From Sapria himalayana (Eukaryota; Streptophyta; Magnoliopsida; Malpighiales; Rafflesiaceae), in the NCBI GenBank assembly GCA_029783825.1, contig JAREIK010003431.1, forward strand, positions 1,820,674 through 1,884,673: DNA of 64,000 nt, in the 5' to 3' direction. Positions 11,081 to 21,499 of this stretch are shown in pieces; position 1 is the stretch's first letter, and every line of letters starts with the position of its first letter. The position numbers and the translations under genes were made by a program. Below the pieces are notes generated by a model, which had not been told where the DNA came from, did not search any database, and was given only the letters and a program-made list of their open reading frames with translations.

Positions 11081-12605
11081 CCAGATATTTTTTTGATCTG
11101 GAGTTCCAGGCACATAATAAATTAGGTTAGTTTTTTAAATAAGGATAATTTCATCACATAAATTAGTATATCAAAACTTAATTTCTTAATAGTTTGGTAC
11201 ACATAATATTAAATATTAAAACTTAGGTTTTGTTTTTTAATTTTGTTTTGATTGGTCATACAAAATATAATTCTTCCTTTATTTTAAATGCACAGTGTAA
11301 TAAACAAGAATTTCACAAACTCAATTGATTTATTACATTGAGATCAAATTTGATTTGTCAAACTGAAAATATAATAATATTATAAATATATTTTAAATTA
11401 AAAAAATTATTAAAAATTTTAGCTTAAAAGAATGATAAAGGGAAATATATAGGGGAAGTGCGATTATAGTAAACTATGAAAAATAAAATATATTTTATGC
11501 TATTTATGTTTTTTTTATTACAAAATAGTATATTTTAAAAAAATTTTTAAATTATGTTTTTTGCGCAAAAATTTGATAATCATCAGTTTTTTTGTAATGA
11601 GCTATTGGTTTTCATCCAACGACTTAGATTTTTTATATCAATTTGATTTAATTCACTTAAATATATGAAATTTTAGTTAAGATACGATCAAAGAAGAATT
11701 TAAATATTTTATCATTTTTGTTAATTACTTTTTGAGATATACATTGATATATATCTTTTGTGAAAGATTGTAGATTTTTTTTTCTATGTTAGACTAATTT
11801 AATATTAAAAATATCTGGAGATATATAGTTTTTTATGTTAGAGAATCAAATATTACTACTCTCCTAATAAAAATTTAATTTGGTAAAAAATTAAAAATAT
11901 TAAGAATTAATAATGTATTAAAATATATGTCAGATTGATTTAATATTTTTATGAATCATATGATTATACACTAGATTTTATATGTCGTTACATACCAATA
12001 GAATGAAGTTGTTGAAAGGAAGAATAAATACAATTTTTTTTGAGAGATATATTTGTTTTTTTAATGTATATCATTTCAAATCTTATTTTCTGTTGAGATG
12101 TTATTTAGCTTATTTTTTAGAGTTTTTAAATATACCTGTGTTGTGCTTGATTGCTCTATAATATGAAATGAGTTGCCATTTAGGGCTTTGAAATGTGCTT
12201 TTCTTGGATAATCTTGTACTCAAAGGCTGGTATAATTTTAATGAGTTAGGAATTTTTTTTTATCATGAATCATTTTTTATTAAGTTTAATAATAGAGTGA
12301 ATCTAGATATTGCATCTGGATTCATTATTATTTCTCTCTTACTTATTTTTATGTGCCCATACCTAGACTATTGGTTGGTAGATAAAGTTGTTCATTGTTT
12401 ACATCTATGTTTGGTGGTAGTCATTATGATGTTACTTCCTTGAAATTATTGTACCTATCAATAAATTTAGGTTATGTTGAGTATGAAGAATAATATTTCT
12501 TTGGAAGAAATATCTTATTTAGATCCAGATGACATAGTAGTTCCATGAATTTTCATCAATACAGACTCGTACTATTTTGGTAACTAGAGTAATGATAAAA
12601 ATTTT

Positions 12606-12722
12606 TGATATATCTACCAATATATTTGATATATATGTTAAAATTGATATTTTTATTCTTGATATATATATCAAATATTGATATATTTTGATATATTTTT
12701 AATATATCTGATATATTCATAA
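12606..12722. repeat. GATATAT-rich simple repeat
   Basis: Degenerate TGATATAT/CAATATAT repeats. Surrounding AT-rich DNA (11300-12790) shows no gene or element I can name; the 82-codon frame at 12195-12443 matches nothing I recognise. Confidence 0.6.
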
Positions 12723-12799
12723 AATTCAAGTATTGTTATATTCATTGAAATTAATATTTTAATCATTGATTTTGAGATTTGACTACCTAGAAATTAAGA

Positions 12800-13410
12800 G
12801 TCTATGCTATTAGAGAGGACATGCTCAGTCTTCTCAGGATAAAAAATGAGCTTATCGAGGAGCCAAACAATTCTACAGCTAGTCCCTTAGATCTTGAGTC
12901 TTGACATTTCCATCGCTCTTCGGAAGGGACAATGAGTTGTACTTAACACATGATTTCATAGGTTTTGTTTTATTTTTTTTTTGTTTATTCTTTTGTTTAT
13001 TATATTATTTTTCTTAACGGCACTAGGATATTCAAGTCTTTTTTTGAGATATTATCTCTTCCATAATACTGTTGAGTATTGATAGAATAGATGTATGTCA
13101 TCAACTTTAATAATACATGAGAATTAGTACTATGACTCTTGGGAATGTCTGTTATTAGTTATAGGTGGGTGTTCACCATTAAGATGTGTGTATATGGGAT
13201 GATCGATCACCCTAAGGTGTTACTTGTAGTGAGGGGGGATACACTCAAATTTTGTATGTATACTACTGGGCACTTATTATTCAATGATCATGATGGTCTT
13301 AATACAAATTCTTATTTTTATTGTAATATTTTATAGTTGGAGGATATGCCAGCTATACGAAAAGGATGTATTTTTTTATAGTGATTTTGAGAAAAATATG
13401 TATATGGAAC
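12800..13410 (+). pseudogene. Copia reverse transcriptase relic, 5' part
   Basis: In the frame from 13139, YRWVFTIK and GMIDHPKVLLVVRGDTLKF align with the copia blocks C+WVFTVK and GTIDRxKARLVAKGYTQ. The stretch ends with MYME at 13399-13410, where a TIR element interrupts. It continues at 14306 with QP. Stops and frameshifts mark it as dead. It is on the gene's strand, upstream of the first recognised exon. Confidence 0.7.
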
Positions 13411-14297
13411 CTAAGAAGCACGGACACGGACACGGACACGGACACGGGGATATGACACGGCAGGATACGGGAATACGACAAATTCTAAAAAACTAGGATA
13501 CGGATACGGCTAGGATACGACATAATAAAAAAATAAAAATAAAAATAAAAATTATTAATTATAAATATTAGGTATTTTATAATATTTATTAAATTAAATA
13601 AAATTAAAATATTTTATTATATATAATAAATATATATTATTTATTTTATAAAATAAAAATATTTTATTTTATTTTATTTTATAAGATAATATTTATATTT
13701 ATATTTATTTTATTTTATAAAATAATATTTTATAATTATATTATATAAATATATATATTTTTTATTTTATTTTATAAAAATAGTTTATTTTATGCCCTTG
13801 CCTCTCCCCTCAAGCACCCCCGCCCGCCCTTGCCTCTCTCCTCAATCACGCCTGCCCCTGCCTCTCCCCTCAATCACGCCCGCCCCTGCCTCTCCTCTCA
13901 ATCACGCCCGCCCGCCCGCCCCTGCCTCTCCCCTCAAACACGCTCGCCCCTGTCTCTCCCCTCAAATCGCGCCGCCCCTTCCTCTTCCCTCAAATCATGC
14001 TGCCCCTTCCTCTCCCCTCAAATCGTGCCCGCTCCTGCCTCTCCCTCAAATCGCGCTCGCCCCCTGCCAGTGGCCAACATTGGCCACCGACATCGTCGGA
14101 CGTCGGGCACTATAGACGTGGATACGGCTGCCGATGCAACCATCCGATACGTTACGTGGCGTATCGGATACGGATTGTGCAATGATACGCCACGTGGCGT
14201 ATCAGACACGTATCCATGCCGTATCCGTGTCCCTTCCACGTGTCCAGGTGTCGGACACGTGAACACTGCTGCAGGGAGCCGTGTATGTGCTTCCTTG
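13411..14297. mobile_element. TIR element with perfect 8-bp target duplication, inside a copia gene
   Basis: TATGGAAC stands at 13403-13410 and again at 14298-14305. The ends CTAAGAAGCACGGACACGG and (inverted) CAAGGAAGCACATACACGG match at 15 of 19 bases. Inside are CACGGA repeats, an AT-rich block, a minisatellite and palindromic GATACGCCACGTGGCGTATC. No transposase is present. An 8-bp duplication suits the hAT superfamily. The Pro-rich frames at 13792-14315 are repeat artefacts. Confidence 0.85.
13798..14060. repeat. C-rich minisatellite
   Basis: Units of about 27-30 bp built on GCCCCTGCCTCTCCCCTCAA, about nine copies, within the TIR element. It is by far the most GC-rich stretch of this region. 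Confidence 0.85.
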
Positions 14298-14305
14298 TAT
14301 GGAAC

Positions 14306-14338
14306 AACCAATTGAGTATCAATCAGCATGGTTAGATG
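14306..14338 (+). pseudogene. Copia reverse transcriptase relic, resumed
   Basis: Directly after the target duplication the frame resumes with QPIEYQSAW, matching the conserved copia ME-QPPGF region. It is cut again at 14339 by a hAT end. Confidence 0.6.
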
Positions 14339-16690
14339 TAGAGATGTCAAATGGGTTGAGTTGGGTTGGCTTGACTTATTTTTTTGGTGGCCCAATCAGG
14401 CCACCGTTCCATGCTCGGCATGTTTCGGTACAGTAACTATGTTGTGCCAAGCACGACACGGCTTGAGATCTGTCGACCCTGCACGGCTTGCCAGCCCAGC
14501 TCGTACTCAGTTTGGGCTGGGTCGTGCCTGGTCTTGTCGGGTCGCGCCATGTCGTTCTGGGACGTGCTAGATCATGTCGGGGCATACTGGAAGGTGCTGG
14601 GATGTGCCGAGTCATGCTGTTTCGGCCCATTTGGAATCGTGTCATCCCAAATTTCAAATATATTTAAAAATTTAAGTTTTAATACTAAATTAATTAATTA
14701 ATTAAATTAATTTAATAAAAAAATAAATTACTATCACAAGTCAAAAGTTATAACTTACAACTAAAAACACGTCTAAGTTACAAAATAACAAAGAAATATT
14801 AAATCAATAAAAGATAAGAATCAATACATCAAAAATAAATTCGTAAATATAAAACATCAATCTCGTAAGTGTCTAAATGAATAGATAAAGATAATTCAAA
14901 AATAATTAATCTTGTAAGCATATGATGATATCACTAGCGGTAGGTTGTAGGTAGTATAATAGGTTTAATCTCAATTGTCATCAAAGTCCTACAAATCATC
15001 ATTATCAACTAACTCCTCTGCTCTTGATGTTGTTGCAGAACAATTCTAGATGCCTAAGCTAAAATCCTCAACAATATATGATCGTAATTTTGATCTCTTA
15101 TTTAAAATTATATTCACTGCAACATAAAAAATAAATTCTGATACTATGCTCGATACCAGATGAGTTAGTAGATCCCGTATTATCTTAGATAGCACGTGAT
15201 ATATGAACTCATATGATTTTTACTATTATAAAATATTAAGATTTTTATTATCGGTATGTGATAGATTTGAGCAGTAATTGGCATCTAAATACCGAGACAA
15301 CTCGTTCCTATTCGACGGTTAATTCCATCATTTTTCACTCGTTAACTAAATGGAGAAGTCATCATTTTTGAATATAATATCTATGTCCATACTTGGAGTC
15401 TGACTACTACTACCATCATATTTAGTATCATAGTATGTAAATAGCTCAGTCAATTTCTCATGAATAAATCCTTCAGGTTGGTGCTTCTAGTTCATGCACT
15501 AAGATATATATTTCAAAATATTTTCAATCTCTTTTACCTTAACTCTAGGATCCATGCAGGTAGCCAGATAATAAAGAGATGAAATGGTGGACCAGTACTT
15601 TAAGTACATGGTTTTCATCTCAACAATCATGTCACTAAATGTCGGATCATTTCTAAACTTTCTTAACATGCTACTAATATTACATATGCACTTGAGTGCA
15701 ATGCAAGTGGCAAGAGTATAAACTGATGAATACATGTTCGTCGTGTCATAAAAATTTTAGGAATTTTATAAATAAAAATTTTATAACTCTATCAATATCA
15801 TCACTAATAAGTTTGTCATTCTTATTATTGACATAGTCAGATATCACGTATTCCTATTTAATACATGACTCAAATATCAGGTATGTATAATTTCAATGGT
15901 GTCTTATATTTGATTGAAATTTTTTATTCTTTAGACCCGCAAATGAATAGAGATTACTAAACTTCTGTTGTCGGTGAAGTTTATGAAGAAATTTTAGTGA
16001 GTTACATATATTTTCTAAAGCGAAGGAAATAATCTTTATCCCGCTTGTACTATGAGATTAATGACTTGACACATGTATTCAATCTCATAATAGTCAATCT
16101 CTAATAGTCTTAATAATTATGTTAATGACTACTCTATTATTTGATACATTATTTAATGTGATATTATATATTTTATTTTGAATATTATATTCTTTAAATA
16201 TTCTCATAATACACTTATAAATAATCGTATCATCATAAGGATGAAAATTTTTTGAAAATTCTAATATTTTTTAATTCAGTTTCCATTTAGAATCTACATA
16301 GTAAGCGGTGAGACATGCAAAAGATGTATCGTCAGCATAACATGATTTTAGCATAGGCTATAATGTGTTGCATTGCTCTAAAAATGAGCAGTTTAGCATG
16401 TATTGTTTGCACGCCTTTTACTCGTGTCATGTTCTATCATGCCATGTTATGCTAAGTTAGATCAGCTTGACCAGACTAACCTGGTTCATTCAAGCATAGC
16501 CTAGTTAGATTAAGGCTAGCATGTTTGGCAAACTAGGCTGAAATTGTGTTATGTCGTGTCTTCCATTTTAGGAAGCCTGGCAAGAGGTTGGTCTAGGTAG
16601 GATTGAATCTGGTCATATCGTGCTAGACACAACTAAATTGTACCATGCCTCATATCATGCTCGTGTTGCTCATCTTAGTTGATACTTATA
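14339..16690 (-). mobile_element. hAT element, about 2.35 kb
   Basis: The left end is TAGAGATGTCAAATGGG. GC-rich blocks at 14339-14650 and 16370-16690 flank an AT-rich middle with transposase remains on the minus strand. The right end near TTGATACTTATA (about 16679-16690) is only a rough inverse, and no convincing target duplication was seen. Confidence 0.55.
15060..16330 (-). pseudogene. hAT transposase relic (best preserved)
   Basis: The minus-strand frame 15735-15499 reads MIVEMKTMYLKYWSTISSLY and then TCMDPRVKVKEIENIL, matching the MKxKFDKYW...AxxLDPRxKxK block of plant RICESLEEPER-type hAT transposases. Further down, near 15175-15090, VSSIVSEFIF..AVNIILNKRSK matches the C-terminal dimerisation block (PASTVASESAFS..GR.L...RS.L). 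In-frame stops and a frameshift between the two make it inactive. Confidence 0.75.
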
Positions 16691-16699
16691 ATCGAGATA

Positions 16700-18060
16700 G
16701 CTCACTTATATTTGACAAGCTATCTTATCATTTGTCTATAGCTAATTGAATGAAAAAATTATTATTTCTAATATGGTACTTATGTCTAAACTTAGAGACT
16801 CAATAAAATTATCATACTTAATATCATGATATTTAAATATATTATTTAATTATTTATGAATTCTATCATTTTATTCTTCGGGTTGGTTCATATAGTTGAT
16901 ATCTATTTTAATATGTTTTCTATTTTTTTCATCTTAACTATAAGATTCATAATGGAAGTTATATAATAAAGAGATATAATGGAAAATCACTATTTTAAAT
17001 ATGTAGTTTTTATCTCAATAATTATGATACTAAAATTATGATGTCTTATATTCTTGCTAAATATACTCCTAGTTAGATATTATATGTTGATAGCTATTAC
17101 ATAAATCTAATATTAGGTAGTTATAATTTCAACTATGTTTAATATTTGCTTGTTTGCTATCCAAGGTATTTTAGTAAATTTATTATGTTTTATAATATAA
17201 AAGAAATTATTATTTTTTTGCTTCAACTATGAAGTTAATTACTTGACAAGTATTCCTAACATGAAAAATAGCAGCTAATGACTTATCTTTAATAGTTCTG
17301 ACTAACATGTTTATCGTGACACCATTATTTAAAGTATTATCAAATTTAATACTAAAAAATTTTATGATAAATATTATATTCTTTAAAAATCCTTATCAAA
17401 AAATCATATATTATTATATCATCATAAGTAGTGAGAATTGAGACATATGAATAAAGTATCATTATAATTAGTTTAAATGTCAAATATCACGTAGACTATT
17501 TTAATGTATTTCCAAAGTTTATTAATTATTAATTATTATTTGTTAATTATTAATTATTAAATAAATTTTTAATTTAAATTATTTTATTATGTTATTACCA
17601 TTGGTGGATAGAAATTATATGATAATTAGACTTAAAATAGATTTATATAATATTAATTATTCTATGATTCTCTAAAATTTTAATTAGAAGATTTAGATTA
17701 GTAATTAATTTCATTATGTACTTTCTTCTAAAGTTATTGTGGTAACTAAAAGAATCAATGAAATTGAAGTTGATTCAACTTTAAAAATTTAATTTTAAAG
17801 CTAAATTTATCTATAATTTAATACATCATATATCTTTATGTATTAGTTGGTGTGTCTCTTTAGGTGATCAATGTCATAATTACTTTTATGCATGTATTTT
17901 AAAAATATATATACTATGTCGGATCTTCATCTCAAATGTTTTTATTTTTTTATTTTGTTAAAATATGTTTATACTATTGATGCATATCTATTTTTAGTTT
18001 TTTTTAGGCAACTGATTAGAAATAATGAAAGAAAACATACTTTTAATGTATGAGACTAGG
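16700..18060 (-). pseudogene. hAT transposase relic, second copy
   Basis: The DNA is collinear with 15320-16300 and 3400-4960: AACTAAxTGxAxAAA, ATTCTTCGGGTTGGT, TAACTATAAGATTCATAATG and others recur in order. It is more worn than the copy at 15060, and no frame is left. 18061-18700 is AT-rich with nothing recognised. Confidence 0.5.
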
Positions 18061-18699
18061 CTAAAAAATATATATTATCTGTTTAGGTCTAATCTATTTT
18101 CATAATTTTTATTGTTTCTTATTTTTTAATGTATGAGACTAGGCTAGAAGTAGCAGAATGAAAATAATATTTTTAAAATTTTTAACTTTTTTTGTTAATT
18201 TATTTATTTATTAAAAAATTATTAAATAAAATATAAAAATTAATGTAATATGTATCTTAATTTTATGTGTGCAACAAACACTTTTGAGGTTTTACCTAAC
18301 TTTCTCGTACTTAGAAGTCGCAACTCATCACCAAATTAATATTGATGCTTCACCAAAAATTATAATTTTAAATAAAAAAAATGTAGGCCCAAACAATGAA
18401 CTATGTCAATATCAGTGTTAAGAGAAGAGAAGAGAAAGTATAAGATTACAGATTAACTGTCAAAAAATAAAAATATATTCATATAATATTTATAAAAATA
18501 AGAATTATTGAAAAAATTTTGTTTTTATTTTTAAATTTTATAAATAATAGAATTCAAACATCCAATCACTAAAAAAATCCATGGAAAAGTATTTTTTTTT
18601 CTAATTAAAGCCAAGTCGGTTGATAATGATCGTGAAAACCATTATTTTGTTGGTGATGACGAACTACTAGATTATTAAAAATGAGCTTTTAAAATTGGC

Positions 18700-18900
18700 T
18701 GATCTTTTTAAAAACCCTTGTGCCCCGGGGAGTGCTGGCATGCCATGCTCGACATGACAAGAGTCCCATGCAACTCTGGCCCAGTACAACACAAGTCTTG
18801 TCAGACCTGACAGAGCTGACCCAACCTTGCATAATTTGGCATGATCCACTCTACTAGCGGACCACTGGGTCATGCTGGCCCAACATGATGATCCAACTTG
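18700..18900. mobile_element. GC-rich hAT subterminal fragment
   Basis: A patch of CATGCTCGACATGAC and GGCCCAACATGATG words like the ends of the hAT elements here, without recognisable TIRs. It is likely a fragment. Confidence 0.4.
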
Positions 18901-18976
18901 GAATGCAAAAGAAATCAGTCTTGTTGGCCAGATACGGTTCGTTTGACGTCTTTAAGTAGGAGGCCATAGTGAGAGA

Positions 18977-19647
18977 CTTATGTGAAACATGAATACTGCA
19001 TTGTACAGTCATCTCGGACATGTGGATATGGTATGGACACACATCTGATACGTGTCCGATATGCCACGTGGCATATTGTTGACCAATTCGTGTCCGATAC
19101 GCCAAGTGGCGTATCGTTGGACATGTCGGATACGTATCCGACGCATATCTATGATGGAAACACGGGCTTAAAATAGGGTTGATTTTGCTGACAATGCCGA
19201 GTGGCTGACGACGCCGAGTTGGGGGGTTGTCTTCGGGATTTTGAAGCAGTAAGATGGGGGGGGGGGGGTTTGAAGCAGTAATATAGGGGAGATTTAAATG
19301 CATTATTTTAATTTATAAATATGATTGTTTATTAAATATGTAATATGTATTAAACAAAAAAATTATATAGAATTACAAAGCTGAAGCAGTGGAGTGGGGG
19401 GGTTAAATACATGATTTTAATTTTTAAATATGTAATATATAAATATACAATATATAAATATGTAATATGTAAGTATACTTATTTTATAATTTATTTTGGG
19501 TGAATAAATGTGGTGTGTGGGTATGCAAATTATATGAAATTAGTCGTGTTCTAGTTGTATCCGTATCTTAGTTTTTTGAAATTTATCGTATCCCTGTATT
19601 CTGTCGTGTCATGTCCCCGGTTTCTTATCTGTGTCCGTGCTTCATAG
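18977..19647. mobile_element. TIR element related to 13411-14297, diverged left end
   Basis: The right end GTGTCCGTGCTTCATAG is the inverse of CTATGAAGCACGGACAC. The interior has GTGTCCGATACGCC and CCACGTGGCATAT words and an 11-G run near 19258. The left end CTTATGTGAAACATGAATAC fits only if G-to-A and C-to-T changes are allowed. No target duplication was seen. 19648-20270 shows nothing recognised. Confidence 0.5.
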
Positions 19648-20279
19648 CTAGTACTTATAGATTAATGTGCCTTTAATAATTTTTTGTTCATCTTATATAA
19701 TTGAATTATTCGGTGATGTAACTCTTATCTGTTGGGAAAATACCTACCACACTATCACCCAAGATTTGATTATGAATAAATGAAAAGTAATCTTATACCA
19801 AGTGTAGGAACATCTTGCCAAGAAGCTGCTCTTTTTGTCTCTCTATCCAATACATGAGAATTATCAAACAGCAGCATAGTTAACTAAGGGAAATGAATAT
19901 AGTGAGGATTGATTTGCTCTTTCTCTCTAATTTACTCTATTCCCAGTATAATAAGCTATAAAACTATCATATTTCTGTTATCAAAATATATATTTTGGTA
20001 CTGCGAATTCACATATGATCTTGTGTGTTGTGTAGGATGAGAAAATTGTGATCACACTAGCTTGTTGAATTGTTACATAATAATCAATAGATGATAATTG
20101 ATGAGTAGATTTTTTATTGTCTCATTATTGAGTAGTTCATTTATAATTTTCTTGATAAAAAAATCTTGCTCGAATTCTTGCAGTCTATTGTAAATTAATC
20201 ATGTGTTGAAGTTTCTATTGAGTAATCACTGGAATCTTGACTTTTTCCATAGAAAAAATAGTGTGTAACAAAATGCGGA

Positions 20280-20430
20280 TCAAGCTAGGTAAAATACCGC
20301 ACGCAACTTTATTTTACCAAGTGCACTATTTCTTCTCCTGCTGCACACACTGTACCCTCACTGTTCACCCTGGCTGCACCATCCAAACGCACACATGCTC
20401 TAGCACTGTCGCATCCTCATTGCATCAGCC

Positions 20431-20467
<37 letters not shown>

Positions 20468-20920
20468 AATACTGTACACCGACTGTGCACACTGGCCACT
20501 GCACACCTCTTCCACGCACACATTGAACCCCCTGTGCACTGTTTTCCATTGATGCAGTGGCTGCCAGTGCCAAGGTCAGGCACACATTGAGGCATGCAAT
20601 GTCTGTCTTTCATAGCATGCCCCTTACTTTTTACTGCACACACTCACGCTTGCATCTGATGTCACAGTGCATGCTCCATTTAACAAACCCTAGGTTTTGT
20701 ATTACATATGATTTTTGTCTATGATACCATAACATTAATACAATAAATCAACCACACACTATGGTGAAAAAATACTAACAAATATTAATGTACAAGTGAT
20801 ACCTTTATATAATGGTCAATTTGGAATGTGGTAGCCTACATGTTGGGTGTTCTCATCCATAATGAAATAATTGACAAAAAATAAAGAAAAAATTAAAAAA
20901 AAAAACAAATTGTAAACTGA
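20280..20920 (-). mobile_element. Copia LTR, primer site and leader fragment
   Basis: On the minus strand: an LTR part with ATTATGGATGAGAACACCCA (20840-20865), then ATGGTATCA (20730-20722), the core of the tRNA-Met primer site, then a leader rich in TGTGCA/GTGTGC words (20700-20280). The same layout is seen at 24840-25235, 29250-29905 and 55380-55870. Confidence 0.55.
20431..20465. repeat. CA microsatellite
   Basis: An uninterrupted run of about 17 CA units, inside the leader segment above. Confidence 0.95.
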
Positions 20921-21287
20921 AATTACCACATAAGACAAGAAAATCATTCATATTTTTGATGTTGATTATCTAACTATTATATTTTTAGTGATCAAACTAA
21001 TATCAGATAAGATTTGTTTATATACCTAAGTTTCTCATATGTGCTTAGTATATTAGCTTGACATACAAGATATGCTAATTTTTTTTTTTTTGTAATCATC
21101 CAATTAGGTATAGGGGATATCTTTGTCATTGTTTTTTTTAGTTACTATATATTTTATTTCGTTTTTGTTTTGTTTTATCATCAATCAAGATCAGTGTTTA
21201 ATATTTAAATAGTGACATGTGAAGTATTAAATTGGGAATTTCTTGTAAATGATGCAACATGGTCTCTAATGTTTCTCCTTCGTGCAG

Positions 21288-21499
21288 GGGTTACTATTTG
21301 GGCTTCTAATTTTGCCAGTTATTTTTAAGTTGCTGCTTTGGATATGGAATCAGATTTCAAATTCAAGTACCGTGGAAAAGATAAGCAATGAGAGAGGAGC
21401 AGCTCTGACCTTCTTCGTTTCTCTTTATTTTATCATGATGGAAATAATGCCTCTGTGGATGCAGTATATTCTAGATTTTCATGGACATCCTTTGTTGTG
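21288..21499 (+). CDS. DOK1: Dolichol kinase exon A (first one recognised)
   Basis: Encodes residues 1-70 plus two bases of Trp71. It follows a pyrimidine-rich tract ending CGTGCAG and is cut by the donor GTATTTTC at 21500. It starts in phase 0 with GLLFGLLILPVIFK and reaches FHGHPLLW, both matching the membrane region of plant dolichol kinases. It is clearly an internal exon because no in-frame ATG precedes the acceptor; an upstream exon must supply the preceding residues. Confidence 0.9.

Larger units (their letters stand above)
9598..11290. mobile_element. Long-TIR element with a GAGCTC-rich satellite core
   Basis: About 150 bp at the left (9598-9745) is the inverted repeat of 11140-11290. 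Shared blocks include AGAATTATRTTTTG, GTGTACCAAACTWTTAAG and AATTAARTTTTG, at roughly 75% identity by eye. Between them lie about 1.25 kb of degenerate AGCTC/GAGCTC repeats and no credible ORF. Long TIRs around non-coding DNA resemble foldback or Mutator-type non-autonomous elements, but no clean target duplication was found, so the superfamily is open. Confidence 0.65.

Noticed and set aside
9587..11299. Nine-base target duplication for the GAGCTC element
   Set aside because: The best candidate flanks agree at only about 5 of 9 bases, no better than chance in AT-rich DNA.
12195..12443. 82-codon hydrophobic ORF, tested as a dolichol kinase N-terminal exon
   Set aside because: No family motif, no splice sites with fitting phase, and Phe/Ile/Leu richness follows from AT-rich DNA.
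13284..13496. Frame with a His-Gly repeat
   Set aside because: The repeat is the CACGGA terminal repeat of a mobile element read in one frame, joined to copia remains.
13792..14315. Overlapping proline/serine-rich ORFs up to 161 codons
   Set aside because: They are frames of a C-rich minisatellite inside a TIR element with defined borders; several frames on both strands are open at once.
20237..20643. ORFs with Thr-His and Cys-Val runs
   Set aside because: The CA microsatellite and flanking leader repeats explain them.
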